The notes beneath the pieces were generated by a model. The model was given only the letters and a program-made list of their open reading frames with translations, had not been told where the DNA came from and searched no databases. Below are positions 37,192 through 47,274 of a stretch of DNA of 64,000 nucleotides, piece after piece; the stretch's first letter is position 1, and every line of letters begins with the position of its first letter. Position numbers and translations under genes: made by a program. Source of the stretch: Comamonas testosteroni (GTDB lineage Bacteria; Pseudomonadota; Gammaproteobacteria; Burkholderiales; Burkholderiaceae_C); assembly GCF_003569915.1 (NCBI RefSeq), contig NZ_KZ984443.1, positions 171,963 to 235,962 on the forward strand, in the 5' to 3' direction.

Positions 37192-38520
37192 TCAGTCCTT
37201 GACCAGCACTTCGCCGCGCAGCGTGTAAGCCTTGGCTTCGGTGATTTTGACGTCCACCATCTGGCCGATCAGGCGCTCGTTGCCGGGGAAGTTGACCACG
37301 CGGTTGCACTCCGTGCGGCCCATCAGCTCGCTGCCGTCGCGCTTGCTCACGCCTTCCACCAGCAGGCGCTGCACGGTGCCCACGCGCTCTTCGCTGATTT
37401 CCTTGATGTTGTTGTTGATCACGGCTTGCAGCTCCTGCAGGCGGCGCAGCTTCACTTCGTGCGGCGTGTCGTCGTGCAGATTGGCAGCAGGCGTGCCGGG
37501 GCGGGGGCTGAAGATAAAGCTGAAGCTGTTGTCAAAGCGCACATCGTGAATGAGCTTCATCATCTTCTGGAAGTCTTCTTCGGTCTCGCCAGGGAAGCCC
37601 ACGATAAAGTCGCTGCTCATCGCCAGATCGGGGCGAATGGCGCGCAGCTTGCGAATCGTGCTCTTGTATTCCATGGCTGTGTAGCCACGCTTCATGGCCA
37701 TCAGAATCTTGTCGCTGCCGTGCTGCACGGGCAGGTGCAAATGGCTGACCAGCTTGGGGATCTTGGCATAGGCTTCGATCAGGCGCGGTGTGAACTCGTT
37801 GGGGTGGCTGGTGGTGTAGCGAATGCGCTCGATACCGGGAATCTCGGCCACATATTCGAGCAGCAGCGCGAAGTCGGCAATCTCGGCGGTGTCGCCCATC
37901 TTGCCCAGATAGGCGTTGACGTTCTGGCCCAGCAGTGTGATTTCCTTCACGCCCTGGTCGGCTAGGCCGGCGACTTCCACGAGCACGTCTTCAAATGGGC
38001 GGCTGACCTCTTCACCGCGTGTGTAGGGCACCACGCAGTAGCTGCAGTATTTGGAGCAGCCTTCCATGATGGAGACAAAGGCCGATGCGCCTTCCACGCG
38101 TGCGGGTGGCAGGTGGTCGAACTTTTCAATTTCGGGGAAGCTGATATCGACCTGCGGCTTGGCCTTGGCGGCACGCTGGTTGAGCAACTCGGGCAGGCGG
38201 TGCAGCGTCTGTGGGCCAAAGACCACATCCACAAATGGTGCGCGCTTGATGATCTCAGCGCCTTCTTGGCTGGCCACGCAGCCGCCCACGCCAATCAGCA
38301 CGCCTTTTTCCTTCAGGTGGCGAATGCGGCCCAGATCGCTGAAGACTTTTTCCTGCGCCTTTTCGCGCACCGAGCAGGTGTTGAACAGAATCAGGTCGGC
38401 TTCTTCCACGTCCTGCGTGGGCTCGTAGCCCTGGGCAGCGCCCAGCACGTCGGCCATCTTGTCCGAGTCGTACTCGTTCATCTGGCAGCCAAAGGTTTTG
38501 ATAAAGACTTTTTTGCTCAT
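37192..38520 (-). CDS. miaB: tRNA-2-methylthio-N6-dimethylallyladenosine synthase MiaB
   Basis: A 442-residue radical-SAM methylthiotransferase that modifies A37 of tRNAs reading UNN codons. N-terminal UPF0004 domain has the three Cys of the auxiliary 4Fe-4S cluster, Cys12 (FGCQMN), Cys49 (NTCSVRE) and Cys81 (GGCVAS). The radical-SAM cluster motif CSKYCSYC has Cys155, Cys159 and Cys162. The TRAM domain lies at the C-terminus ([22 protein letters not shown]). Length is standard. It stands alone, with repeat family 2 copies upstream and its own terminator. Confidence 0.97.
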   Translation of the reverse strand: MSKKVFIKTFGCQMNEYDSDKMADVLGAAQGYEPTQDVEEADLILFNTCSVREKAQEKVFSDLGRIRHLKEKGVLIGVGGCVASQEGAEIIKRAPFVDVVFGPQTLHRLPELLNQRAAKAKPQVDISFPEIEKFDHLPPARVEGASAFVSIMEGCSKYCSYCVVPYTRGEEVSRPFEDVLVEVAGLADQGVKEITLLGQNVNAYLGKMGDTAEIADFALLLEYVAEIPGIERIRYTTSHPNEFTPRLIEAYAKIPKLVSHLHLPVQHGSDKILMAMKRGYTAMEYKSTIRKLRAIRPDLAMSSDFIVGFPGETEEDFQKMMKLIHDVRFDNSFSFIFSPRPGTPAANLHDDTPHEVKLRRLQELQAVINNNIKEISEERVGTVQRLLVEGVSKRDGSELMGRTECNRVVNFPGNERLIGQMVDVKITEAKAYTLRGEVLVKD

Positions 38521-38570
38521 GGGGAGGCTCTTGTTCAGGGTGTGGCTTGCTGCGTTGGCAAGCGCAAAGT

Positions 38571-38661
38571 GATAGCAGCTAGCGCTGATCAGACTTTGGT
38601 TTTATTAATGAAATGCATTGAAGTGCTTGCACCTTCCGGGCAAGCAGCTTTCAAATTAATA
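38571..38661. repeat. Facing family 2 repeats upstream of miaB
   Basis: Left copy AGTGATAGCAGCTAGCGC on the plus strand; right copy, read on the minus strand, includes TTGAAAGCTGCTTGCCCGG. Both are diverged members of the AGCTGCT/AGCGC type. They lie in the gap between miaB and the next small gene. Confidence 0.45.
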
Positions 38662-38681
38662 GCGAATCGGTGAAAGCTGAA

Positions 38682-39074
38682 TCAGCTGCCAAACACGCGC
38701 TGCAGCAGCGTGCGTGGCTGAATCGGCTTGTATTTCTCGATTTCGGCGGGCGTCAGAATCCAGGCCGTGTGCAGACCCTGGGTCTGGGGCTCGATCACAT
38801 AGCCCACCAGCATCTTCTGGCCTGCATAGTTGCTGGCGAAGACCAGCGTGCGCTCGCGGCTGAACAGACGAAAGCCAGGAGTGGTGCGCACGGGGCTGCC
38901 ATTGATGGCGACTTCGGGGAAGTTGGTGACCGTCAGCTCACCAAACTGCGCCGTGGGCGGAAAATTGCGCGGCTCGTCCGTGGGCAGGCTCTGGGCTACG
39001 GCCAAAGAGCTGGCGGCCAGCAGCGCTGCGCCAAACAGGCGGCGGCTAAAGAGGGAAGTGGGGCAGCGATTCAT
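38682..39074 (-). CDS. Small secreted protein of unknown function
   Basis: A 130-residue protein with a clear signal peptide: basic N-terminus (MNRCPTSLFSRRLF), hydrophobic core GAALLAASSLAVA, and likely cleavage after AVA before QSLPTDEP. The mature part of about 102 residues has strand-like segments (FGELTVTNFPEVAING, RTLVFASNYAGQKMLVGYVIEP) and no Cys. I do not recognise a family; the pattern looks conserved in structure rather than random. It lies between miaB and the channel gene on the same strand. Confidence 0.65.
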   Translation of the reverse strand: MNRCPTSLFSRRLFGAALLAASSLAVAQSLPTDEPRNFPPTAQFGELTVTNFPEVAINGSPVRTTPGFRLFSRERTLVFASNYAGQKMLVGYVIEPQTQGLHTAWILTPAEIEKYKPIQPRTLLQRVFGS

Positions 39075-39145
39075 GGTGTATATCCAGGGGCTGAAGCCGG
39101 AATTCTACGAACTTCTGTCCTTCGTACTGCTGCACTCGGCCATTT

Positions 39146-40141
39146 CTAATCATCTCTGTCCTGCGGCAGACGGTTGCCGCAGTGAGGGCAGTAGCAGTAT
39201 TGATAGCGCTTTTCGGCCAGCGCTCTTTCCTGCTGCTCGCCAATGAGCCTGAGCACAATGTCATGGGTCTGCTCGGGTGTCAGCCCCACTTGCTTGCGAA
39301 TCTCTTCAATCTGCGCGTGATTGGTGAGCAGATCGATCTTCTGGCTTTGCAGCAATTCCTGGAATTTCAGCGCTATTTCCTGCTTGCGGGCTTCAAGTTC
39401 GTTGGCAATGCCCGAGGCCAGAATACCCGCGGGCAACGCCGCCAGACCGAGGCCCAGAATCGTGATGACCGCACCCAGTGCGCGCCCCAGTGGGGTGATG
39501 GGTGTCACGTCGCCATAGCCCACGGTGGTCAAGGTCACCACAGCCCACCACATGGAGGCGGGAATGGAGCTGTAAACATCGGGCTGGGCCTGATTTTCAA
39601 CGACATAGACGCCCGCTGCTGACATGACGATCAAGATGCTGAGAATAAAGACCACGGCTTGAAACGAGCCTTTTTCTCTTTCAATCACGCGCAGCAAAAG
39701 CTGAAGCGAGGTGAAATACCGGGTCAGCTTGAGCAGGCGCAGCAGGCGCAAAATCCGCAGGAAGCGCAGGTCGATGTGGACAAAGAAATTGATATAGGCG
39801 GGCAGGATGGCCAGCAGATCAATGATGGCGCCAGGGCTGCTCACCCATTGCCAGCGCGTCTTCCAGGCGCTCTGTTCGGGCTTGGACTCCACCACGCACC
39901 AGAAACGCAAAATATATTCCGCCGTAAATATGACGATGGAGATATTTTCAAAAACGTCAAAAAATAACTGGTAGGACTTATAGATGTCATTGACCGATTC
40001 AAGCAGAACTGCAATGACATTGCCAATGATTAATGCAATCAGAAGATGGTTGAATATCTTGCTCAGCCGAGTTTCATTCTTCTCGTCGTGCAGATAGTCG
40101 AAGAAGAATTTGCGCAGCGAAAGCCATGGGTTGTTGAGCAT
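39146..40141 (-). CDS. Voltage-gated potassium-channel-like ion transporter
   Basis: A 331-residue member of the ion-transport superfamily. Six spans are visible: S1 near residues 30-50, S2 60-80, S3 105-122, an S4-like segment at 126-143 with Arg at every third position (RFLRILRLLRLLKLTRYF), S5 162-182, pore loop and S6. The selectivity filter TVGYGD is at 206-211, the signature of K+ channels. A cytoplasmic tail carries a coiled region and ends in a zinc-ribbon-like YCYCPHCGNRLP, unusual for this family. Monocistronic by layout. Confidence 0.88.
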   Translation of the reverse strand: MLNNPWLSLRKFFFDYLHDEKNETRLSKIFNHLLIALIIGNVIAVLLESVNDIYKSYQLFFDVFENISIVIFTAEYILRFWCVVESKPEQSAWKTRWQWVSSPGAIIDLLAILPAYINFFVHIDLRFLRILRLLRLLKLTRYFTSLQLLLRVIEREKGSFQAVVFILSILIVMSAAGVYVVENQAQPDVYSSIPASMWWAVVTLTTVGYGDVTPITPLGRALGAVITILGLGLAALPAGILASGIANELEARKQEIALKFQELLQSQKIDLLTNHAQIEEIRKQVGLTPEQTHDIVLRLIGEQQERALAEKRYQYCYCPHCGNRLPQDRDD

Positions 40142-40323
40142 GTTTTAAATCTGATTTTGCATAAATACGAATGAAAATCTGGGCGTGCAAAAATAGATGA
40201 TGAATCAATCAATTATGCGCCGTCAGCATTGAAAATGCAGTTGGCGTGACCATCCAAATTATGCGTAGTGGGTCTGAGGTTGCGAAGAGTTTCGCAGCGA
40301 TCGACAAGCCGGTGTTGCGGTCG

Positions 40324-41193
40324 TCAGGCCTTTGATGAGCCTGCCGCATACAGTACGGCCCTGGGCGGGCGGCACAGGCCCCAGAAGCGTAGGCCCGTGA
40401 GTTCAGCCATGCGCACACCCATGGCCGTGGGCGCAGAAATCGTGGCCAGCGCGGCAATGCCTACCTTGGCGCATTTGCGCACCAGCTCGTGGCTGCCGCG
40501 ACTCGATAGCACTACAAAGCCGGGCTGGTTCAGCCGTCCCGTGCGGGCCAGGCGGCCCACCAGTTTGTCCAGCGCGTTGTGGCGGCCCACGTCTTCCAGC
40601 ACATCGGTGATGGAGCCATCGAGTGTGGCCCAGCCAGCGGCATGAACCGCTCCGGCTTCGGCATTCAGAATCTGGTGCGGGGGCAGGGCATCAATGGCTT
40701 TGAGCACCGTGGCTGCGTCGACCTGGCCCAGCCAGTCATGCACAGGCAGCGGGTCAAAAGAAAGGTCCAGTGCGGCAAAGCTTTCCACACCGCAGACGCC
40801 GCAACCCGTACGCCCTGTCATGCTGCGGCGGCGATCCTTGAGCCGCGCAAAGCAGCGCGAGGCAATCTCCAGCTGGACTTCCACACCATCCATGCCTTCG
40901 GGCAGACCTGCTGCGGCCGCCGACACGGGCGAGACTTCAATGCCAAAGCAATCGGCAGCGCTGTCGATGATGCCCTCGGTCAGCGCAAAGCCCAGTGCAA
41001 AGTCCTCGGCATCGCCAGGCGAGCCCATCATCACCGCGTGCGAGATGCCGTTGAAGACCAGTGCAATCGGTACTTCCGCAGCCAGCACGCGCTGCTGTTC
41101 CTCCGCCTGCCCGGCGTTGTAGAACGTCACGGCATGGGCTTGCAGTGCTTGAATGGGTTCTGGCTTGAGCAGTTGGCAGGCGGCGTCGGTCAT
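40324..41193 (-). CDS. fdhD: Formate dehydrogenase accessory sulfurtransferase FdhD
   Basis: A 289-residue FdhD, which passes sulfur from IscS to the molybdenum cofactor of formate dehydrogenases. The two catalytic Cys are in CGVCG (Cys131 and Cys134, in GRTGCGVCGVES). Other family segments are DFALGFALTEGII, VGRHNALDKLVGRLA and SRGSHELVRKCAKVGIAAL. Its start is 6 bases after a TATCAT box. No formate dehydrogenase subunit is in the window, but the molybdate transport genes lie 3 kb away. Confidence 0.93.
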   Translation of the reverse strand: MTDAACQLLKPEPIQALQAHAVTFYNAGQAEEQQRVLAAEVPIALVFNGISHAVMMGSPGDAEDFALGFALTEGIIDSAADCFGIEVSPVSAAAAGLPEGMDGVEVQLEIASRCFARLKDRRRSMTGRTGCGVCGVESFAALDLSFDPLPVHDWLGQVDAATVLKAIDALPPHQILNAEAGAVHAAGWATLDGSITDVLEDVGRHNALDKLVGRLARTGRLNQPGFVVLSSRGSHELVRKCAKVGIAALATISAPTAMGVRMAELTGLRFWGLCRPPRAVLYAAGSSKA

Positions 41194-41199
41194 GGGCCG

Positions 41200-41205
41200 A
41201 TGATA
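41200..41205 (-). promoter_or_regulatory. -10 box of fdhD, leaderless layout
   Basis: On the minus strand TATCAT ends 6 bases before the ATG at 41193, with no ribosome site between. Confidence 0.4.
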
Positions 41206-41238
41206 GTCAGGCGGCCATGGGCTTGTGGCCGCCCATGT

Positions 41239-41706
41239 TTATGGCTCCAGCCGGGCCTGTATGCGCTGCGCCGCTTCAAGCAGGGCGGGCACCATGGCCT
41301 GGGTCATGGATTCGAATTTGTCGGGAACGGAAGGGTGGACAAACAGCTGGCCGTTTTCTGCGCGGTACACCATGCCGTTCTCTATCAGCGTCAGCACCTT
41401 GCGGCGCACGGTCTCGCGCGGGATGCCCGTGGCTTCCGCAATCGACAGCGCATTGCAGGGGCGCAGCACCTCGGGGTGGCGCTCAAGGTCTTCCAGCGCC
41501 TGTGGGTCGTTGTCTTCCCGCGCCAGCCAGCGTCCTGCGTTGTGCTCGGCAATTTCCCCCAGAACAATGCACTGCAGCATGTCGCCCCCAAAGGCTTGGT
41601 AGACGCCACGCAGCAGCGGCAATGTGAAGTTGGACATGGCAAACGAGATGCGGTGTCGCTGGGCCTGAAACTGCTGCCCCTGCGTCATGGTGCTGAAGTC
41701 TTGCAT
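41239..41706 (-). CDS. Winged-helix transcriptional regulator
   Basis: A 155-residue DNA-binding protein starting MQDFSTMTQGQQFQAQRH. The helix-turn-helix is in LSIAEATGIPRETVRRKVLTLIENGMVYRAENGQLFV (about residues 86-122), where ETVRRKVLTL is the recognition helix and the following strand pair the wing, as in MarR, IclR and Crp-type regulators. The N-terminal helices presumably dimerise or sense a ligand. It is divergent from the P450 gene across 85 bp that contain a perfect inverted repeat over its own -10 box, so it probably controls itself and the P450 pair. The family is not exactly assigned. Confidence 0.75.
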   Translation of the reverse strand: MQDFSTMTQGQQFQAQRHRISFAMSNFTLPLLRGVYQAFGGDMLQCIVLGEIAEHNAGRWLAREDNDPQALEDLERHPEVLRPCNALSIAEATGIPRETVRRKVLTLIENGMVYRAENGQLFVHPSVPDKFESMTQAMVPALLEAAQRIQARLEP

Positions 41707-41716
41707 GTACCCATTA

Positions 41717-41731
41717 TGGGCAGTTTGCCCA
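41717..41731. promoter_or_regulatory. Inverted repeat between regulator and P450
   Basis: TGGGCA-GTT-TGCCCA is a perfect 6+3+6 inverted repeat. It overlaps the regulator's -10 hexamer CATAAT (minus strand, 41718-41713), which itself stands 6 bases before the regulator ATG. It lies 61 bases before the P450 start. Candidate operator. Confidence 0.55.
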
Positions 41732-41791
41732 CCCGCTCGCACAGGTGCGCAGCTAGAGTCTCCTCATCCCACAAAGAGAAGGAGACAGATC

Positions 41792-43045
41792 ATGCTTGCA
41801 ACCGTCTGCGACATTGTCAGCCCCGGTGTATATGCCAACCCAGCCCTGCTGCATGAGCGCTATGCGCGCTTTCGCCGCGAAGAGCCTGTGGCCTGGATTG
41901 AGCAGGAGCCGTTTCGCCCGTTCTGGGCACTGACCAAACATGCCGACATCATCGAGGTGGAGCGCCAGAACAAGCTCTTCATCAGCGAGCCGCGCATCAC
42001 GCTGGTGCCGCGTGAAGTGGAAGATCAGACCATCGCCGCTTTAGGCAAGCGCACGGCCATGGTGCGCACGCTGCTCGATATGGATGAGCCCGACCACCGC
42101 AAGTACCGCAGCGTGGCGCAAAGCTGGTTTCTGGGCCCGGGCGTGGCGCGCTTTCAGTCGCGGGTCGAGGATGTATGCAGCAACTGGATTGACCGCATGC
42201 AGGAGCGTGAACAAGGTGGTGAGGGTCGTTGCGACTTTGCTGCCGACATCGCCAACTTTGTGCCGCTGTCCGTGATCATGACGATTCTGGGATTGCCTGA
42301 GTCGGACATGCAGTTTGTGCTGCGCAGCACTCAGCAGCTGTTTGGCGCCAGCGACCCGGATATGCAAGATGACAGCGGTGACTATGGCCGCACCGTGTTC
42401 ATGGAACTGATGGGTTACCTGGGTGAACTGGTGGAGCGTCGCCGGCGTGAGCCCACAGACGATCTGGCCAGCGTGATTGCCAATGGCGTGATCGATGGCG
42501 CGCCCATGGCCATGCTGGAGACGCTTTCCTATCTGCTCATCACCAGCACAGCGGGGCACGAAACCACGGCCTCTGCATTGGCTGGCGGGCTGCTGGCCAT
42601 GCTGGAGAACCCACAGCAGCTGCAACTGCTGCGCGAGCAGCCCGAGCTATGGGATGCCGGTGCAGCCGACGAGGTGGTGCGCTGGGTCACGCCCGTGCGC
42701 CACATGATGCGCACTGCCACCGAAGACTATGTGCTGCGTGGCAAGACCATCCGTGCCGGCGACAGCGTGGCCATGATGTTTCTTTCGGCCAACCGCGATG
42801 AGGAAGTGTTTGATCGCCCTTTCAGTTTTGATGTGCAGCGTGCCAGCACACGGCATCTGGCCTTTGGCATGGGCGTGCATTTCTGTCTGGGGCGTTTACT
42901 GGCGCTCAATGAAATCAGGGCCTTTTTCAAGCAGTTGCTGCAGCGCGTGGAGCACATCGAGCTGGCCGGACCTGCCGTGCCCGCGCAAAGTAATTTTGTG
43001 GGCACGCTCAAAAGCCTGCCGGTGCACTACCGCTTCAAGCGCTGA
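41792..43045 (+). CDS. Cytochrome P450
   Basis: A 417-residue bacterial class I-type P450. The heme ligand is Cys365 in FGMGVHFCLG, the I-helix oxygen-activation motif AGHETT is at 254-259, and the ExxR pair is Glu294 and Arg297 (DEVVRW). The acidic DMDEPDHRKYRSV segment (97-108) is the usual C-helix motif for heme propionate contact. Start is set by AGAAGGAGAC six bases before the ATG. It needs a ferredoxin and reductase, not encoded nearby. The substrate is unknown. It is followed after 11 bp by the DUF1254 gene and preceded by a divergent regulator. Confidence 0.93.
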   Translation: MLATVCDIVSPGVYANPALLHERYARFRREEPVAWIEQEPFRPFWALTKHADIIEVERQNKLFISEPRITLVPREVEDQTIAALGKRTAMVRTLLDMDEPDHRKYRSVAQSWFLGPGVARFQSRVEDVCSNWIDRMQEREQGGEGRCDFAADIANFVPLSVIMTILGLPESDMQFVLRSTQQLFGASDPDMQDDSGDYGRTVFMELMGYLGELVERRRREPTDDLASVIANGVIDGAPMAMLETLSYLLITSTAGHETTASALAGGLLAMLENPQQLQLLREQPELWDAGAADEVVRWVTPVRHMMRTATEDYVLRGKTIRAGDSVAMMFLSANRDEEVFDRPFSFDVQRASTRHLAFGMGVHFCLGRLLALNEIRAFFKQLLQRVEHIELAGPAVPAQSNFVGTLKSLPVHYRFKR

Positions 43046-43056
43046 GGAGGCAGGCG

Positions 43057-44505
43057 ATGACGTTGAACACGGCAAGAAGACCTGCAATGGACGGCGTAGC
43101 TGAATGGCTGCGTTGGATTTTCGGCTGCGTGCTGCTGGCTTTGCTGCTGGGGCTAGGCAGCCACAGCCATGCCCAGACGGGCGCGGGCGAGCGCAATGCG
43201 GCGCTGATCCGCGAGCGTCAGGCGCTGCATATTGGCACCACGGCCTACCTCTACGGCTACTCGATTGTGGATATGCGCAAGCAGATGTTCAACGAGACCC
43301 ATCGGGTCACGGATAAACAGGCTGCGTATGCGCCGGTCAACCACTTCTATGCCTATGAGTATCTGGTCACGCCGCAGACGGCGGGCAATCTGCGCGGCCC
43401 CAACAACGACACGCTGTATTTCGGCGGCTGGTTTGATCTGACCAAGGAACCATTGATCGTTCACGCGCCGGATACCGCAGGTCGCTACTACACGCTGGCC
43501 GTGACGGATTTCTATGCCGAGTCTCACCATGTGGGCCGCCGCACCACGGGCACGAACGAGAAGTTTTTTGCGCTGGTCGGCCCGGACTGGAAGGGCGAGT
43601 TGCCACCTTATCTGCATGTGGTGAGAGTTCCTACGCCACAGGTCTGGATTCTGGGGCGCATGCTGGTGGATGGCGAGCCGGACTTTCCCAAGGCGCTGGG
43701 CCTGATACGCCAGTTCTGGGCCGCACCGCTGTCGCAGTTCAAGCCTGAGGGGCCGCCACCAGCGCGCCCTGCAGAGCTCAAGGCAAAGGCTGTGGACCCG
43801 CTGGGCAAGCTGGACTTTTTTGTCGAGCTGAACCAGTGGCTGCGCAACCACCCGGGCGAGAAAAAGGAAGCGGCGCTGATGGAGCTGTTCGACCAGATCG
43901 GCATTGGCCCCAATCGCCAACTGGACCTGAGCCAGCTGGATGAAGCCACACGCAAGGGGCTGAAGCAGGCGGTGACCGAGGGTGAAGCGCTGGTGCAGGC
44001 CGCCACACAGCGCACCATGAGCGATGTGCGCAATGGCTGGATCTTTCCTACGGCTCTGGGGCGCTATGGCACCGACTATCTGGCGCGTGCGGCCGTGGTC
44101 AAGGGCGGCTATGCCAATGCTGCCGAGGAGTCCACCTATGCGGCCAAGATGTTCGATGAGGACAAGCAGTTTCTGACCGGGGGTAGCCGCTACAAGCTGC
44201 ATCTGACACCGCAGCAGATTCCGCCTGCCGGAGCATTCTGGTCGGTGGTGGCCTATGACCTCAAGACGGCGGGGTTGATCGAGAACCCGATTCGTCGCTA
44301 TAGCCTGGGCGACCGCACGCCGGGACTGCAGAAAAACGCGGACGGCTCGCTGGATCTGTGGATTCAGAAGGAGCCACCGGCCAGCGGCAACAGCAACTGG
44401 CTGCCGGTGGGTGAGGGCGCGTTCTTTCTGATCATGCGCATCTATGAGCCCAAGCCCGCCGTGTTTGATGGCAGCTACAAGCCCGGGCCTGTGGTCAAGC
44501 AGTAA
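43057..44505 (+). CDS. DUF1254/DUF1214 domain protein, exported
   Basis: A 482-residue protein with an N-terminal signal (IFGCVLLALLLGLGSHSHA, likely cleavage before QTGAGERN), so probably periplasmic. The DUF1254 block (AYLYGYSIVDMRKQM, NLRGPNNDTLYFGGWFDL, GRYYTLAVTDFYAE) leads into a DUF1214-type C-terminal beta domain (PAGAFWSVVAYDLK, RYSLGDRTPGLQKNADGSLDLWIQ, NWLPVGEGAFFLIMRIYEPKP). The family is of unknown function though the fold is distinct. The ATG has GAGGAGG upstream. It follows the P450 and is presumably co-transcribed. Its stop codon abuts the stop codon of modC on the other strand with no base between. Confidence 0.88.
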   Translation: MTLNTARRPAMDGVAEWLRWIFGCVLLALLLGLGSHSHAQTGAGERNAALIRERQALHIGTTAYLYGYSIVDMRKQMFNETHRVTDKQAAYAPVNHFYAYEYLVTPQTAGNLRGPNNDTLYFGGWFDLTKEPLIVHAPDTAGRYYTLAVTDFYAESHHVGRRTTGTNEKFFALVGPDWKGELPPYLHVVRVPTPQVWILGRMLVDGEPDFPKALGLIRQFWAAPLSQFKPEGPPPARPAELKAKAVDPLGKLDFFVELNQWLRNHPGEKKEAALMELFDQIGIGPNRQLDLSQLDEATRKGLKQAVTEGEALVQAATQRTMSDVRNGWIFPTALGRYGTDYLARAAVVKGGYANAAEESTYAAKMFDEDKQFLTGGSRYKLHLTPQQIPPAGAFWSVVAYDLKTAGLIENPIRRYSLGDRTPGLQKNADGSLDLWIQKEPPASGNSNWLPVGEGAFFLIMRIYEPKPAVFDGSYKPGPVVKQ

Positions 44506-45591
44506 TCAGTCGAGCAGTGCCATGCCTTTGATCTGCGCGAACAAAGGCATGCCGGCCTGCAACCCCAGCGCTCTGGCCGAGTGCTGGGTGATGCGCGCCA
44601 GAAAGCGGGTATTGCCAGCTTGCAGCGAGACCATGGTCTGACCAGGACCATCCTCGCGCAGGCCCAGCACCTGCGCGGGAAGGATGTTGAGAATGCTGCT
44701 GCCCTCCGGTCTGGCAAGGCTCAGGCTCACATCGCGGGCCTGTACGCGCAGTTGCACCTGGCTACCCGCTGCGCGAGGTCTGGCCATTACCAGTTGCAGT
44801 TGCCCACCATCAAAAGCCAGTGTGCTCAGATGGTCTGCCGCGTCATGCGAGTGCACCGTGGCATGCACCACACTGGATGCCAGATCGCCTTGCGCCAGCG
44901 GCAAGTCCAGACTCGACAGCAGCTCGGTCACCGCGCCTTGGGCGATGACTTTGCCTTCACGCAGCAAGACCATGTGCTGGGCCAGACGCGCCACCTCGTC
45001 CATGGAGTGGCTGACATAGACCACGGGAATCTGCAGATGGCGCTGCAGTTGCTCCAGATAGGGCAGCACCTCGGCCTTGCGCTGGGCGTCGAGTGCGGCC
45101 AGTGGTTCATCCATCAGCAGCACTTCGGGGCTGGTAGCCAGGGCACGTGCAATCGCCACGCGCTGGCGCTCACCGCCAGACAAGGTGGCGGGCATGCGGT
45201 CCATCAGATGTGCAATGCCCAGCAACTCCACCGCCCGATCACGCGAGACTTTGCGGCGCTCGGTGGGGGTGCGCTTTAAGCCATAGTCGATATTGCGCTG
45301 CACCGACAGATGGGCAAACAAGCTGGCTTCCTGGAAAACATAGCCCAGCGCGCGCTGGTGCGTGGGAAGCCACTGCTTGCGCGCGTCGTCTTGCCACACG
45401 GTTTGATTGACGGTGACTTTGCCTTGGGCGCGTTCAAGGCCAGCCAGACTGCGCAAGCAGGTCGTCTTGCCACAACCCGATGGGCCAAACAAAGCGGTAA
45501 CGCCATGGCCGGGCAGTTGCAAATCCACGTCCAGCGCAAAGTCGGAGCGTGTGAGTTTGAGCTGTGCGGTGATGAAGTTGGAGACTGTCAT
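44506..45591 (-). CDS. modC: Molybdate ABC transporter ATP-binding protein ModC
   Basis: A 361-residue ABC ATPase. Walker [10 protein letters not shown] at 36-44, Q-loop, signature [15 protein letters not shown], Walker [12 protein letters not shown], and His switch [13 protein letters not shown]. The C-terminal third is a Mop/TOBE molybdate-binding domain (about residues 292-355, [17 protein letters not shown] and [23 protein letters not shown]), diagnostic of ModC over sulfate or iron ATPases. It overlaps modB by 4 bp (ATGA) and ends the modABC run. Confidence 0.95.
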   Translation of the reverse strand: MTVSNFITAQLKLTRSDFALDVDLQLPGHGVTALFGPSGCGKTTCLRSLAGLERAQGKVTVNQTVWQDDARKQWLPTHQRALGYVFQEASLFAHLSVQRNIDYGLKRTPTERRKVSRDRAVELLGIAHLMDRMPATLSGGERQRVAIARALATSPEVLLMDEPLAALDAQRKAEVLPYLEQLQRHLQIPVVYVSHSMDEVARLAQHMVLLREGKVIAQGAVTELLSSLDLPLAQGDLASSVVHATVHSHDAADHLSTLAFDGGQLQLVMARPRAAGSQVQLRVQARDVSLSLARPEGSSILNILPAQVLGLREDGPGQTMVSLQAGNTRFLARITQHSARALGLQAGMPLFAQIKGMALLD

Positions 45592-46268
45592 GCGCGGCGC
45601 TCCGCCTTCGGCTGTAGCCAGTTCAGCGTCAGCAAAATAATGAAAGAGAACACCACCATGCCTGCAGCCAGCAGGTGTGCATGGCCATACTCCATGGCTT
45701 CCACATGGTCGTAAATCTGCACCGAGACCACACGCGTCACGCCGGGGATATTGCCGCCCAGCATCAGCACCACGCCAAACTCACCCACGGTGTGGGCAAA
45801 CGTCAGCACTGCGGCGGTGATAAAGCCGGGGCGGGCTAGCGGCAGAGCCACGGTGAGGAATCGATCGAGCGGGCCAGCGCCCAGGCTGGCTGCGGCTTCC
45901 ATGGGGCGTGAACCCAGCGCTTCAAAGGCCCGCTGCAGCGGCTGCACGGTAAACGGCATGGAATAAATCATGGAGCCGATGACGAGGCCTGCGAATGTGA
46001 ATGGCAGGCGACCCAGGCCCAACGATTCGGTGAGATGCCCAATCGGGCCGTTCGGCCCCATGGTGATCAGCAAATAAAAGCCAATCACCGTGGGTGGCAA
46101 CACCAGCGGCAGTGCCACCACGGCACCAATCGGCCCCGCCCAGCGCGAGCGGGTATGCGACAACCACCAGGCCAGGGGGGTGCACAGCAGCATCAGCAGC
46201 ACGGTGGTGACGCTGGCAAGCTTGAGCGTGAGCCAGATGGCGGCGTAGTCTTCGGCGTTCAGTTGCAT
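45588..46268 (-). CDS. modB: Molybdate ABC transporter permease ModB
   Basis: A 226-residue permease with about five membrane spans. The binding-protein-dependent permease signature and EAA loop are visible ([33 protein letters not shown]), along with [14 protein letters not shown] typical of ModB. It transports molybdate with ModA and ModC. It overlaps modC by 4 bp and is separated from modA by 115 bp containing a hairpin and a family 2 repeat. Confidence 0.95.
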   Translation of the reverse strand: MQLNAEDYAAIWLTLKLASVTTVLLMLLCTPLAWWLSHTRSRWAGPIGAVVALPLVLPPTVIGFYLLITMGPNGPIGHLTESLGLGRLPFTFAGLVIGSMIYSMPFTVQPLQRAFEALGSRPMEAAASLGAGPLDRFLTVALPLARPGFITAAVLTFAHTVGEFGVVLMLGGNIPGVTRVVSVQIYDHVEAMEYGHAHLLAAGMVVFSFIILLTLNWLQPKAERRA

Positions 46269-46280
46269 GGAATGAAAAAG

Positions 46281-46320
46281 GCCCTTGGTGCGCCCAGCTT
46301 AGCCGAGCCACACCAAGGGC
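46281..46320. terminator. Stem-loop between modA and modB
   Basis: GCCCTTGGTG (46281-46290) and CACCAAGGGC (46311-46320) pair over 10 bp around a 20-base loop. Read on the minus strand it is followed by CTTTTTC. It could attenuate modBC relative to modA or mark processing. Confidence 0.55.
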
Positions 46321-46343
46321 AGAGCGGAACCAGTTGGTATGAA

Positions 46344-47208
<865 letters not shown>

Positions 47209-47274
47209 AGTGTAGCTTGTTTGAAAGGTCCGGGGATAGCTAGGAAAATCCAAGGCAAGGCATGATGGCGGCCT

